Origin: an uncultured eubacterium 1-6 | GTDB lineage: Bacteria > Bacillota > Clostridia > Lachnospirales > Lachnospiraceae | Reading direction: 5' to 3' | Assembly (NCBI GenBank): GCA_903789595.1 | Contig: CAIFEZ010000010.1 | Coordinates: 1 to 64,000, forward strand | DNA length: 64,000 bases | Shown: positions 9,635 to 17,309 of the stretch, one piece after another | How the letters are laid out: each line of letters opens with the position of its first letter | Numbering within the stretch: the stretch's first letter is position 1 | Translations under genes and position numbers: made by a program | The notes under the pieces: generated by a model | Told to the model about the DNA's origin: nothing | Seen by the model: only the letters and a program-made list of their open reading frames with translations | The model's database searches: none

Positions 9635-10347
9635 GAAGACAGAACGCAAAGAAGAAGGATAGAAGTAATCATAAGAAGAAACAGGGATGGAAAATCTGGT
9701 CCATAACCGGGCTGCTGCTGTTGGCGGCAGCCCTTGTTCTTGTATTGTATAATACAGAAGAATCACGCCGGGCAGGAGAGCGATCAGCCAAGGTGCTTGA
9801 AGAACTGGAGCATCAGATTCCAGATTCCGGCGACAGGGATTCCAGTCAGAAAAACGATGTTATATCGGAGAGCGGCAGTATCCTGTCAGGGAGCGTAGCG
9901 GTGGATCAGGACGACCCGGACACAGAAGACCGTGAGATGCCCGCCATTGAGATTGACGGCTACCGATACATTGGATATATTGAATGCCCGTCTATTCATC
10001 TGAAGCTTCCTGTTATGGATAAATGGGATTATCATAGGCTGAAGATTTCACCGTGCAGGTACTCTGGATCTGTTTACAAGAATGATCTTGTCATTGCAGG
10101 GCATAATTATGCAAAACATTTTAGTCCGCTTCGCTGGCAGCAGATCGGTACAAAGATATATTTTACCGATGCAGAGGGAATCCGGTATTCATATGAGATC
10201 TCAGATATTGAAGTCCTGGATCCGACAAATGTTCGTGAGATGACAGAGAAGAGCAACGACTGGGATCTTACTTTATTTACCTGTACCATCGGCGGACAAT
10301 CCAGATATACGATACGATGTGTAAGAACTGACAGAAGCAAGGACTAG
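9631..10347 (+). CDS. second sortase, not class C
   Basis: Single-pass sortase of 238 residues with one N-terminal membrane helix (LLLLAAALVLVLY) and no C-terminal helix, unlike the class C enzyme upstream. Catalytic His in IAGHNYAKH, Cys in LTLFTCTIGG and Arg in RYTIRC are all present. Likely roles are anchoring the finished pilus to peptidoglycan or adding the minor pilin; which is not decided by sequence. The LFTCT/YTIRC pattern does not fit classes A or C well and may be class B- or D-like. GTG start with a 4-bp overlap (GTGA) with the minor pilin gene. Confidence 0.85.
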   Translation: MRRQNAKKKDRSNHKKKQGWKIWSITGLLLLAAALVLVLYNTEESRRAGERSAKVLEELEHQIPDSGDRDSSQKNDVISESGSILSGSVAVDQDDPDTEDREMPAIEIDGYRYIGYIECPSIHLKLPVMDKWDYHRLKISPCRYSGSVYKNDLVIAGHNYAKHFSPLRWQQIGTKIYFTDAEGIRYSYEISDIEVLDPTNVREMTEKSNDWDLTLFTCTIGGQSRYTIRCVRTDRSKD

Positions 10348-10419
10348 TAGATCGTTCAGAAAATAAACGGGCCAATGATTTTGCAAGATGACGCCAGGTA
10401 AGGCCTTCTTTAATATATC

Positions 10420-10436
10420 AATTGGTCTGGCCAATT
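10420..10436. promoter_or_regulatory. GntR/FadR-type operator-like palindrome
   Basis: AATTGGTCTGGCCAATT: AATTGG and CCAATT around five bases. It resembles the AATTGGTnnnACCAATT operator bound by GntR-family FadR-subgroup regulators (PdhR/LldR type), with one changed base. It lies about 70 nt before the small coiled-coil gene. No GntR gene is in this window, so the regulator is unknown. Confidence 0.4.
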
Positions 10437-10507
10437 AGTGAATGTTCTACCAGGAAGAGCAGATAAGGGTGGAAGAGCAGGATAAGCGTAGAAGAGCAGG
10501 AGGTATT

Positions 10508-10780
10508 ATGGAGAAAGATAATTCTCTGAGGCATTTGAGCAGGGCACAGCTCCTGGATATGTTGTACGAGGTGGTAAAAGAGAAGGAAGAACTGGAGAAG
10601 GAACTTGACGAGACCCGACGAAAGCTTGAAGAAAAGGAAATCAAAATATCAGAAGCGGGTTCTATTGCAGAAGCTGCCCTGAAGCTGAACGGAGTATTTG
10701 AACAGGCACAGGCTGCTGCTGATCAGTATTTGTATAATCTAAAGAAGCAGCAGGAAAAAGACAATGACAATAGTGTATAG
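10508..10780 (+). CDS. small coiled-coil protein of unknown function
   Basis: 90-residue soluble protein with no recognised catalytic motif. A short N-terminal segment (HLSRAQLLDMLYEVV) is followed by a heptad-like Glu/Lys-rich coiled coil (EKEELEKELDETRRKLEEKE) and an Ala-rich helix (EAALKLNGVFEQAQAAADQY). I believe similar short proteins accompany sortase/pilin islands in related Clostridia, but this is from memory. The ATG at 10508 has AGGAGG upstream at ideal spacing; the longer frame from 10442 lacks one and would cover three direct repeats of a GAAGAGCAG-containing 18-19 bp unit (about 10456-10505). It follows the second sortase by 160 bp containing a palindromic operator-like site. Confidence 0.7.
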   Translation: MEKDNSLRHLSRAQLLDMLYEVVKEKEELEKELDETRRKLEEKEIKISEAGSIAEAALKLNGVFEQAQAAADQYLYNLKKQQEKDNDNSV

Positions 10781-10885
10781 TTGCAGTAAGCATGAAAATA
10801 TTTCCTGAATGTTCCAGTAGACGATATATTTCTTGCTGTTCAGAACAGACTCCTTTATTCTTATTGTGCTGGAGGTAGAGTATAT

Positions 10886-12052
10886 ATGCCCGCAATTTCA
10901 ACGCAATATCATCTCAGTGATGCTTTCGAGCCGCTTTACATATCTATTCTGGTCATCTGCATGATCATTGCGGTCCGGGTGTATGGAAGAGTACAGTCGA
11001 ATATCGCCCGGGAATCGGTGACGAAATCCTTCCAGAGAATTATCAGTGTATATATGGTTTATATATCGGTCGATATGATGTGGGCGGCGTTCGCCTTTCA
11101 CACATTAAATCTGACGATGGTGATGATTCTGGAGTATATTGAGTCCGGTCTCCTTTCTCTGTTCACATTCTGCTGGTTTCTGTTTGCGGAACATTATATC
11201 AGGGGTTTTGTGACTGGAAGCAGACGAACGACGGTACTTTTCGCACTTCCGTACATTGCCACGATTTTTACCACAGGTATTTATGTGATAAATGAAATCG
11301 GACTTGCCGGGAACGGAGGACTCCCCAAGAATCTGCTGTTTATGCTGAATGACATTCCGGATCTTTTTTACCTTCTCTTTGCGCTCTGTCACACGCTGCT
11401 GAGAATGTTCAGGGAGAAGTATAAGGCACGCCGTCACCGCTATTTTGTAATCATCGAATGTATCATTTACCCGGCAATCGGCGCAGGATTCAGCTTTTTT
11501 ATTTACACGGTTCCGTATATTATCCTCGGAATTCTTCCGTCCATCATAGCAGTGTTGATTGATTTGCAGAATGCGAACATCTATACGGATGCACTGACCA
11601 GAATTAACAACCGCTACCGGGTGGATGAATATCTGGATCAGAACTGGGAGCATTGCTCGGAGAAAAAACCGATTGGTATATACCTGATCGATATCGACAA
11701 ATTCAAGATTATCAATGACAGGTATGGGCATCTGGAAGGAGACCGCGTTCTGGTGGCCCTTGCGGATTCGATGAAAAAGATGGCCTGCGAGGGGATGCTC
11801 ATCGGCCGTTTCGGCGGGGATGAATTCATTCTGATTGATTCGGAGAATCACGACCCCGAAGAGATCAGGCGTGAGCTTCGGCAGTTCCTGAAGGAAACGG
11901 CTGCTGAGAGACAATTTGGATTTCCTGTCACCATTTCGATCGGGTATGCGGCCTGCACAAATCCGCTTGAGGATATGAAAAATGTAAAGGCGAGAGCCGA
12001 TGCTTCCCTGTATGAGGACAAGAAGAGACAGGGAGTTGTGCGAGTCGGTTAA
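10886..12052 (+). CDS. membrane diguanylate cyclase (GGDEF)
   Basis: Makes cyclic di-GMP from two GTP. The N-terminal half (about 1-215) has several hydrophobic helices forming a sensory membrane domain of unknown ligand. The GGDEF domain follows (about 225-388), with the intact active-site motif RFGGDEF, the upstream LTRINNRY/IDIDKFK substrate region, and the terminal ADASLYEDKK. An RxxD-type inhibitory site is not obvious. ATG 10886 has GGAGGTAG upstream. Cyclic di-GMP commonly controls surface attachment, and the gene lies between a sortase pilus and a type IV-like pseudopilus locus, so it may regulate one of them; that link is inference. Confidence 0.9.
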   Translation: MPAISTQYHLSDAFEPLYISILVICMIIAVRVYGRVQSNIARESVTKSFQRIISVYMVYISVDMMWAAFAFHTLNLTMVMILEYIESGLLSLFTFCWFLFAEHYIRGFVTGSRRTTVLFALPYIATIFTTGIYVINEIGLAGNGGLPKNLLFMLNDIPDLFYLLFALCHTLLRMFREKYKARRHRYFVIIECIIYPAIGAGFSFFIYTVPYIILGILPSIIAVLIDLQNANIYTDALTRINNRYRVDEYLDQNWEHCSEKKPIGIYLIDIDKFKIINDRYGHLEGDRVLVALADSMKKMACEGMLIGRFGGDEFILIDSENHDPEEIRRELRQFLKETAAERQFGFPVTISIGYAACTNPLEDMKNVKARADASLYEDKKRQGVVRVG

Positions 12053-12109
12053 TGCTTGAAAGTAATGTCTGTTCAGCATCTCAATCTCGATAAAGAGGAG
12101 CCGGATTTT

Positions 12110-12152
12110 ACGCCGCACGCGCCATCAGGATTCCTGACGGCGCGTGCGGCGT
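12110..12152. terminator. GC-rich hairpin between convergent genes
   Basis: ACGCCGCACGCGCC pairs with GGCGCGTGCGGCGT, a 14-bp perfect stem extended by CAG/CTG. It lies between the + strand cyclase gene and the - strand flavodiiron gene and probably ends both transcripts, although neither side has a clear T-run. Confidence 0.6.
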
Positions 12153-12228
12153 CTGTTGATATGGATGCGTCTGCTGATTACCGATCTTTCCTTGTGTTTA
12201 TTTGGCGATATCTTGGACACCTTCTGCT

Positions 12229-13446
12229 TTAGCTCTCATCCAGCGATGCCTTGATCGCCTCGGCGAGAGCGGTGAGTTCATTGGCCTGTTCCTCTTTCAT
12301 GGAGGAGGCGAGAGACAGCCTCTCGTTGAGTACGGTCATTCCCTTCAGCTCATTGTTGAGGAAGTCCTGCATCAGATCGCCGGACTTACATGCCCAGGAG
12401 CCGTTTTCGATGATGGCGAAGGTCCGGTTCTGGAGATTCAGCGCCTTCATATCCATCAGATAGTTGTGCATCACAGGGTAGATGCCGAGGTTGTAGGTGA
12501 CCGATGCCAGCACGATGTGGCTGACGCGGAAGGTCTCGGAGATCAGATAGGATACATGTGTGTTCGACACATCATATACCACTGTATTTGTGACGCCAAG
12601 TTCTGCCAGCTTAGCGGCGAGGGCCTGCGCTGCCGCCTCCGTGTTGCCGTACATGGAGGCGTAGCAGATCATGACCGCCTTCTCCTCCGGTTCATAGATG
12701 CTCCAGTGCTGATATTTGTCCAGCAGATAGTCAAAATTGCTGCGCCATACCAGCCCGTGCAGCGGGCAGATGTATTTGATCTGCGGAAGAAGGGGAGCGG
12801 CTTTCTTCAGGAGCTTCTGAATGTGGGGCCCGTATTTTCCCACGATATTGGTGAGGTAGCGTCTGGATTCATCGATCCAGTCGCGGTCATAATTGACCTC
12901 GTCGTTGAACAGCTTTCCGTCCAGAGCGATGAAGGAACCGAAGGCGTCCGCGGAGAAGAGGACACCGTTGGTGGTGTCGAAGGTTACCATTGCTTCCGGC
13001 CAGTGCACCATCTGTGCCTGTACGAACGTGACTGTATGATCCCCGAAGCAGGCGGTGTCGCCTTCTTTGACCTCGATGGTCTCATGGCCTTCCGTTTGGA
13101 AGCCGAACTGATGCATCAGCATGAATCCTTTTTCTGTGCAGTAGATCCGGCACTCCGGGTAGCGGAGCAGTACCTCCTGAAGGGATGCCGCGTGGTCGGG
13201 CTCCAGATGGTTGACCACCAGAGCGTCCAGCTTTGCGCCGGCCAGCAGATATTCGATGTTTTCCAGCATCTGGCGGCACGCGGACCAGTCAACGGTGTCG
13301 AAAAGCACGTTCTGCCTGTCCTTCAGCAGATAGGCGTTATAGCTGACTCCTTTCGGAATCGGATGAATATTCTCGAACAGATGGGTGCGGTGATCATTCG
13401 CGCCGACCCACCACAGATTGTCCGTCACCTGTCTTACACAATGCAT
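12229..13446 (-). CDS. fprA: flavodiiron protein (A-type flavoprotein)
   Basis: Cytoplasmic enzyme that reduces O2 to water (or NO to N2O) at a non-haem di-iron site, taking electrons through FMN, usually from rubredoxin. The N-terminal metallo-beta-lactamase-like domain (about 1-250) carries iron ligands in NHLEPDHAAS and the later HWPEAM and LHGLVWR segments. A flavodoxin domain (about 253-400) begins VMICYASMYGNTE, the FMN phosphate loop. The start at 13446 (MHCVRQVTDNLWWVG) has GGGAGGAAAT upstream; the longer frame to 13536 is non-homologous. Length of 405 residues is standard. It is downstream of a gene encoding a rubredoxin-tailed flavoenzyme, which strongly suggests the two exchange electrons. 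Confidence 0.93.
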   Translation of the reverse strand: MHCVRQVTDNLWWVGANDHRTHLFENIHPIPKGVSYNAYLLKDRQNVLFDTVDWSACRQMLENIEYLLAGAKLDALVVNHLEPDHAASLQEVLLRYPECRIYCTEKGFMLMHQFGFQTEGHETIEVKEGDTACFGDHTVTFVQAQMVHWPEAMVTFDTTNGVLFSADAFGSFIALDGKLFNDEVNYDRDWIDESRRYLTNIVGKYGPHIQKLLKKAAPLLPQIKYICPLHGLVWRSNFDYLLDKYQHWSIYEPEEKAVMICYASMYGNTEAAAQALAAKLAELGVTNTVVYDVSNTHVSYLISETFRVSHIVLASVTYNLGIYPVMHNYLMDMKALNLQNRTFAIIENGSWACKSGDLMQDFLNNELKGMTVLNERLSLASSMKEEQANELTALAEAIKASLDES

Positions 13447-13634
13447 ATAATTTCCTCCCGATATATCTTTGTTTATCCCATTGTTCCGGTTCGAATGCTC
13501 CAAACCGATTGTACTTGCCTTCTGTGGCTGATACAAACAGTAATGGATTGTTCCGCATGAATCATCGTTTCTATATTTGTTCCGGGAAACCTTCGATTCA
13601 GCGACTTTCTGTGTTTTTTCTCAGAATCAGCTGA

Positions 13635-15542
13635 TTACTCGACTTTCGTAAAGTTAGCCTTCGGTTCCGCGCATTCCGGGCATACCCAGTCCTCGGGAAG
13701 CTTCTCAAAGAGCGTGCCGGGACGGATGTCGGCTGCCGGGTCGCCGATGGCTGCGTCGTATTCGTATCCGCAGCCATCGCATACATAGAGGCTGTACGGC
13801 GGCTTCATCTTCTTCGGCTGTGCGCGTCTGATCTTCTTCATAGGCGGAGCAGGCTTTTTCTTTCCGGTGTCGAGAGCCTTTGTGAGAAGCGGAAGAACCT
13901 CGTTCACATCCCCGACGATGCCGTAGTCGCAGTTCTTGAAGATCGGCGCGTTCGGATTCTTGTTGATCGCGACGATGGTCGACGCCTCGCGGATTCCCTT
14001 CAGGTGCTGCACGGCTCCGGAGATGCCGCAGGCGATGTACAGGTTGCCGGAGAACTTCTGGCCGGACATGCCGACATAGCGGTTGAGCGGCACATAGTGA
14101 AGGGTTTCGGCTACCGGACGGGAGGAACCGATCGCTGCGCCGGCGGCCTCCGCGAGATCCTCGATCAGCTTCATATTTTCCTTTGGGCCGATTCCTTTGC
14201 CGGCGGATACGACTCTTTCTGCCTGCGTGATCGGCGTGTCCTTCGGGATGCCGACGGTGAAATCATAGCCGTCCTTTTTCAGATCCTTTACAAGCTCGTC
14301 TACGCGCTCCGCGGCGGTTCCTTCCTTGATGATCTTTTTCTTCCTTGCGCCGGTCACATTTGGCTGCTGCTGGAAGAGAGGAGCGGAGGTGTCCTTCGGC
14401 TCCTTGCCGAGGATCGATGCCGCGATTACGACCCGCTGGATCTCGTTTGTTCCCTCGTAGATCGTGGTGATCTTTGCGTCGCGGTAAAATCTTTCGACGT
14501 CCATTCCCTTGAGGTATCCGTTTCCGCCGTAGATCTGGAGTGCTTCATTGCTGACCTCAACGGCGGTGTCGGAAGCATATTGTTTTGCCATCGCAGCCTC
14601 CATCGCGTAGGGCTCATGGTTCTGCTTCAGCTCCGCTGCGCTGTAGACCAGCATCCGGGACGCCCGGATCTTTGTCGCCATGTCTGCGATTTTGAAGGAA
14701 ATAGCCTGGTGGAAGGCGATAGGCTTGCGGAACTGCACGCGCTCCTTCGCATATTCCACGGCGCTTTCATATGCGCCCTGTGAAATTCCGAGCGCCTGCG
14801 CGGCGATTCCGATACGCCCGCCGTCAAGCGTGTTCATGGCAATCTTGAATCCCTGTCCCTCTCTGCCGAGAAGATTTTCCTTCGGAACTCTTACATTATT
14901 AAAAAGAAGCTGTGCCGTTGCGGAGGAGCGGATGCCGAGCTTGTCGTAGTGATCGCCGAATTCAAATCCCGGCATGCCTTTTTCGATGATGAAGGCGCTG
15001 ATGCCTCTGGAGCCGATGCCCGGCGTGGTCACCGCGAAAATTACATAGATATCTGCCTCGCCGCCATTGGTGATAAAGATCTTCTCACCGTTCAGAAGGT
15101 AACAGTCGTCCTGAAGAACCGCGGTCGTCTCGGTTCCGCTGGCATCAGAGCCGGCATTCGGCTCAGTGAGTCCGAATGCGCCGAGCTTTTCTCCCTTCGC
15201 GAGGGGAACGAGATATTTCTGCTTCTGCTCCTCGGTTCCATATGCGGCGATGGGGTAAGTGCCAAGCGAGGTATGAGCGGAGAGGATAACGCCCACGCCG
15301 GCGTCAACCCTCGACAGCTCCTCCACGGCGATGGCATAGCTCGTCACATCAAGACCAGCGCCGCCGTATTCCTTCGGGTAGGGAAGCCCCATGATGCCGA
15401 GATCGGCCATCTTGCGCACGACCTCTGAGGGGAAGACATTTCCCTTGTCCCATTCGAAAGAGAACGGTTTGATTTCGGCTTCAGCAAAGGCGCGGACCTT
15501 CGCGCGGAGCTCCTCCTGTTTCTGTGTGGTTGCATAGTTCAT
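13635..15542 (-). CDS. acyl-CoA dehydrogenase / ETF-alpha C-domain / rubredoxin fusion
   Basis: 635-residue three-part flavoprotein. Residues 1 to about 380 are an acyl-CoA dehydrogenase of the short-chain/butyryl type, with FAD-site segments [11 protein letters not shown] and FITNGG and the catalytic Glu in YEGTNEIQR. About 400-565 match the FAD-binding C-terminal domain of electron-transfer flavoprotein alpha ([41 protein letters not shown]). Residues 583-635 are rubredoxin with both iron-binding pairs, CDGCGYEYD and CPECAEPK. The ETF-alpha N-terminal domain and ETF-beta are absent, so the FAD domain probably relays electrons inside the chain from acyl-CoA to rubredoxin. The start ATG has AAAGGAGG upstream. 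The gene lies between an Rrf2 regulator and a flavodiiron protein, the expected rubredoxin partner. The acyl substrate is not determined. Confidence 0.9.
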   Translation of the reverse strand: MNYATTQKQEELRAKVRAFAEAEIKPFSFEWDKGNVFPSEVVRKMADLGIMGLPYPKEYGGAGLDVTSYAIAVEELSRVDAGVGVILSAHTSLGTYPIAAYGTEEQKQKYLVPLAKGEKLGAFGLTEPNAGSDASGTETTAVLQDDCYLLNGEKIFITNGGEADIYVIFAVTTPGIGSRGISAFIIEKGMPGFEFGDHYDKLGIRSSATAQLLFNNVRVPKENLLGREGQGFKIAMNTLDGGRIGIAAQALGISQGAYESAVEYAKERVQFRKPIAFHQAISFKIADMATKIRASRMLVYSAAELKQNHEPYAMEAAMAKQYASDTAVEVSNEALQIYGGNGYLKGMDVERFYRDAKITTIYEGTNEIQRVVIAASILGKEPKDTSAPLFQQQPNVTGARKKKIIKEGTAAERVDELVKDLKKDGYDFTVGIPKDTPITQAERVVSAGKGIGPKENMKLIEDLAEAAGAAIGSSRPVAETLHYVPLNRYVGMSGQKFSGNLYIACGISGAVQHLKGIREASTIVAINKNPNAPIFKNCDYGIVGDVNEVLPLLTKALDTGKKKPAPPMKKIRRAQPKKMKPPYSLYVCDGCGYEYDAAIGDPAADIRPGTLFEKLPEDWVCPECAEPKANFTKVE

Positions 15543-15572
15543 AAGTCTGCCTCCTTTTCCTGATTCGTTTCT

Positions 15573-15620
15573 ATTTCATAATGATTCCATGATTTAATTT
15601 CATAATGATTCCATGATTTA
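15573..15620. repeat. 24-bp direct repeat, two copies
   Basis: Two exact tandem copies (15573-15596 and 15597-15620) between the Rrf2 gene and the fusion gene, ending about 30 bp before the latter's start. Each contains AATGATTCCATGATT. They may be regulator sites or a slippage product. Confidence 0.75.
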
Positions 15621-15629
15621 TAAGGACGG

Positions 15630-16049
15630 TTACTGTGATTCACAGTCATTTTCCAGGAGTTCGCGGATCGATACCTTCGCAAGCTCCTGATCAAGCTTCT
15701 GCTGAATTTCGCAAAGCCTCGAATGAATCGTGCACTTCCTGCAGTTCTTCGCGGACCAGGTGCAGTGATATTCCGGGTTCATGCAGTCTGAAATATCGGA
15801 GTCGGATTCCGTGATCCGAATGACATCCAGAAGCGTGATGCCTCCGAGATCACCGGTAAGTTCCGTGCCTCCATTGATACCCCGCACGCTCTTCACAAGA
15901 CCCGCATCCGTCAGCCTCCTCAGTATCTTGTATGCGAACTGCTGCGGAACGGCCTCGCTCTCACAGAGCGCCTTGACATTGTGCCTTCTTCCGTCCGCCA
16001 GAGCACGGAGAATTCTTAAAGCGTAATCTGTTTCCCGGGTGATCAGCAT
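15630..16049 (-). CDS. Rrf2-family transcriptional regulator
   Basis: 139-residue winged-helix repressor/activator of the Rrf2 family (IscR, NsrR, CymR relatives). The N-terminal helix-turn-helix starts MLITRETDYALRILRALADG and includes the recognition region QQFAYKILRRLTDAGLV and the wing SVRGINGG. Four cysteines follow in DCMNPEYHCTWSAKNCRKC, the spacing expected for a [2Fe-2S] or [4Fe-4S] cluster, so it may sense O2, NO or iron-sulfur status. AAAGGAAG precedes the ATG. It is first of three genes on this strand and very likely controls the fusion flavoenzyme and flavodiiron genes. A perfect palindrome overlaps its own promoter, pointing to autoregulation. Confidence 0.9.
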   Translation of the reverse strand: MLITRETDYALRILRALADGRRHNVKALCESEAVPQQFAYKILRRLTDAGLVKSVRGINGGTELTGDLGGITLLDVIRITESDSDISDCMNPEYHCTWSAKNCRKCTIHSRLCEIQQKLDQELAKVSIRELLENDCESQ

Positions 16050-16135
16050 TTGCTTGCTTCCTTTTCTGTCTGTAACTGTTCTTACTTTCTTTTCTGTCTA
16101 TAACTGTTCTTACGTTGTTTTCTGTGTGAAACTTA

Positions 16136-16227
16136 CTTTCTTTTCGGTGTGTAAATAGCTTTCTTTTCTGTGTGTAAATAGCTTTCTTTTCTGTGTGTAA
16201 ATAGCTTTCTTCTCTGTGTGTAACTAA
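16136..16227. repeat. 23-bp tandem repeats in the rrf2 leader
   Basis: Four head-to-tail 23-bp units (16136, 16159, 16182, 16205), the middle two identical, each containing CTGTGTGTAAATAG or a close variant. Degenerate copies extend down to about 16063. They lie between the predicted rrf2 promoter and its start codon, so they would be transcribed in a long 5' leader. Confidence 0.85.
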
Positions 16228-16243
16228 ACTAACTTATAGGATA

Positions 16244-16272
16244 ATTTTAATATAATTGACTAAAATAGTCAA
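16244..16272 (-). promoter_or_regulatory. rrf2 promoter with overlapping palindromic operator
   Basis: On the - strand: -35 TTGACT (16272-16267), 17-nt spacer, -10 TAAAAT (16249-16244). The -35 and spacer lie inside a perfect palindrome TTGACTAAAATAGTCAA (16256-16272; 7-bp arms, 3-bp centre), which has the size and dyad form of Rrf2-family operators. Binding would block RNA polymerase. Confidence 0.6.
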
Positions 16273-16403
16273 CAATAAGGGGGCAAAGAAGTGAGAATTC
16301 GTGAAAAACTAATAACAGTTATCTGATAAAATTGTGCAAAATCCTGAATATAAATCAGTTCGTGCTTCCTTTTTCTGGCCGCTCGTCGGCCGGAGTACCA
16401 GGA

Positions 16404-17133
16404 TTGCCATCAGAGCAGTAAGATTTTGGCCAGGATGGCAATCCGAACCCCTGTGTTACCATCCCGCGAGCAAATCTTCCTTTCCTGATGGTAACGTGAG
16501 CACTGGCGTTACCATCCCGGCCATAAAGTATTCTTCAGGATGGTAACTACGATGTGGGATTACCATCAGATTGTCAAAGCAATCTTCAGGATGGTAATAT
16601 TGATGGGAGATTACCATCAGATTGTCAAAGCAATCTTCAGGATGGTAACTACGATGAGAGATTACCATCTGATGGTCATAACATTCTTTATGATGGTAAT
16701 CTTTACGCAGTTTTACCATTATATCGGTAATGGTTGTGTTATGATGGTAAAGCACTTGCCGGGAATACCATCAAATCATCAAGATGTTATTCAGGATGGT
16801 AATTTGAATCCCATGTTACCATCAATCTAAGAAGATTTCCTTTCTGATGGTAATTTGAATCCCGGTGTTACCATCAAGCCAAGAAAATTGGCTTTCTGAT
16901 GGTAATTTGAATCCTGGTGTTACCATCAAGCCAAGAAAATTTCCTTTCAGATGGTAATGGGACTCCCGGTGTTGCCATCAAGCCAAGAAGATTTCCTTTC
17001 AGATGGTAATGGGACTCCCGGTGTTACCATCATACCATTCAAGTTTTCTTTACAATGATAATGTGGGTCTTGGTGTTGCCATCCGGTCAGCAAAAAGCGT
17101 ATTACGATGGCATTGAGTCTTTCTGGCATTATC
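16404..17133. repeat. array of ~14 hairpin repeats, 51-52 bp period
   Basis: Non-coding array of regular units. Each unit is TTRCCATC, exactly 22 nt (almost always), then GATGGYAA, forming a hairpin; hairpins are joined by 13-14 nt linkers. GATGGTAA or variants start at 16434, 16487, 16539, 16590, 16641, 16692, 16743, 16795, 16846, 16898, 16950 and 17002, with degraded copies at 17057 and 17106. Inner bases often extend the stem (AGATTG with CAATCT; AAGCCAA with TTGGCTT). Variants compensate: the end units with TTGCCATC pair with GATGGCA. Neighbouring units are most alike, which suggests growth by duplication. No cas genes are nearby and the 22-nt segments are not unique, so this is not a typical CRISPR. 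Function unknown. Confidence 0.9.
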
Positions 17134-17169
17134 AAATCCATTATCAAGTCCATCAAATTCATATAAAAT

Positions 17170-17198
17170 TTGACGAGAGGTGGCTATGTTGCTATTAT
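17170..17198 (+). promoter_or_regulatory. candidate promoter of the pseudopilin operon
   Basis: TTGACG (17170-17175), 17-nt spacer, TATTAT (17193-17198), just downstream of the hairpin array. A second -10-like TTATAAT lies at about 17216. Predicted transcription enters the PilX-like gene. Confidence 0.5.
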
Positions 17199-17309
17199 AA
17201 AAATGTAATATTCTCGTTATAATTTTTAATGATTAACCGATACGTGTGCGCGGTGCGGAGTCTTCCGTTATCATACGCTGTCTGTTCTTTTCAGGAACGA
17301 TGTGTCGGT

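Noticed and set aside
12202-13560. Long + strand open frame opposite the flavodiiron gene
   Set aside because: It is antisense to a clear homologue, lacks a ribosome site and has no recognisable domain.
16456-16830. Open frames on both strands through the hairpin array (17-residue repeats on the - strand)
   Set aside because: Period alternates between 51 and 52 bp, so the frame is lost after a few units; there is no ribosome site, and both strands are open simply because the repeat lacks stop codons.
16404-17133. CRISPR array
   Set aside because: The conserved parts are only 8-base arms, the 22-nt intervals recur almost unchanged between units (two are identical), and there are no cas genes or leader.
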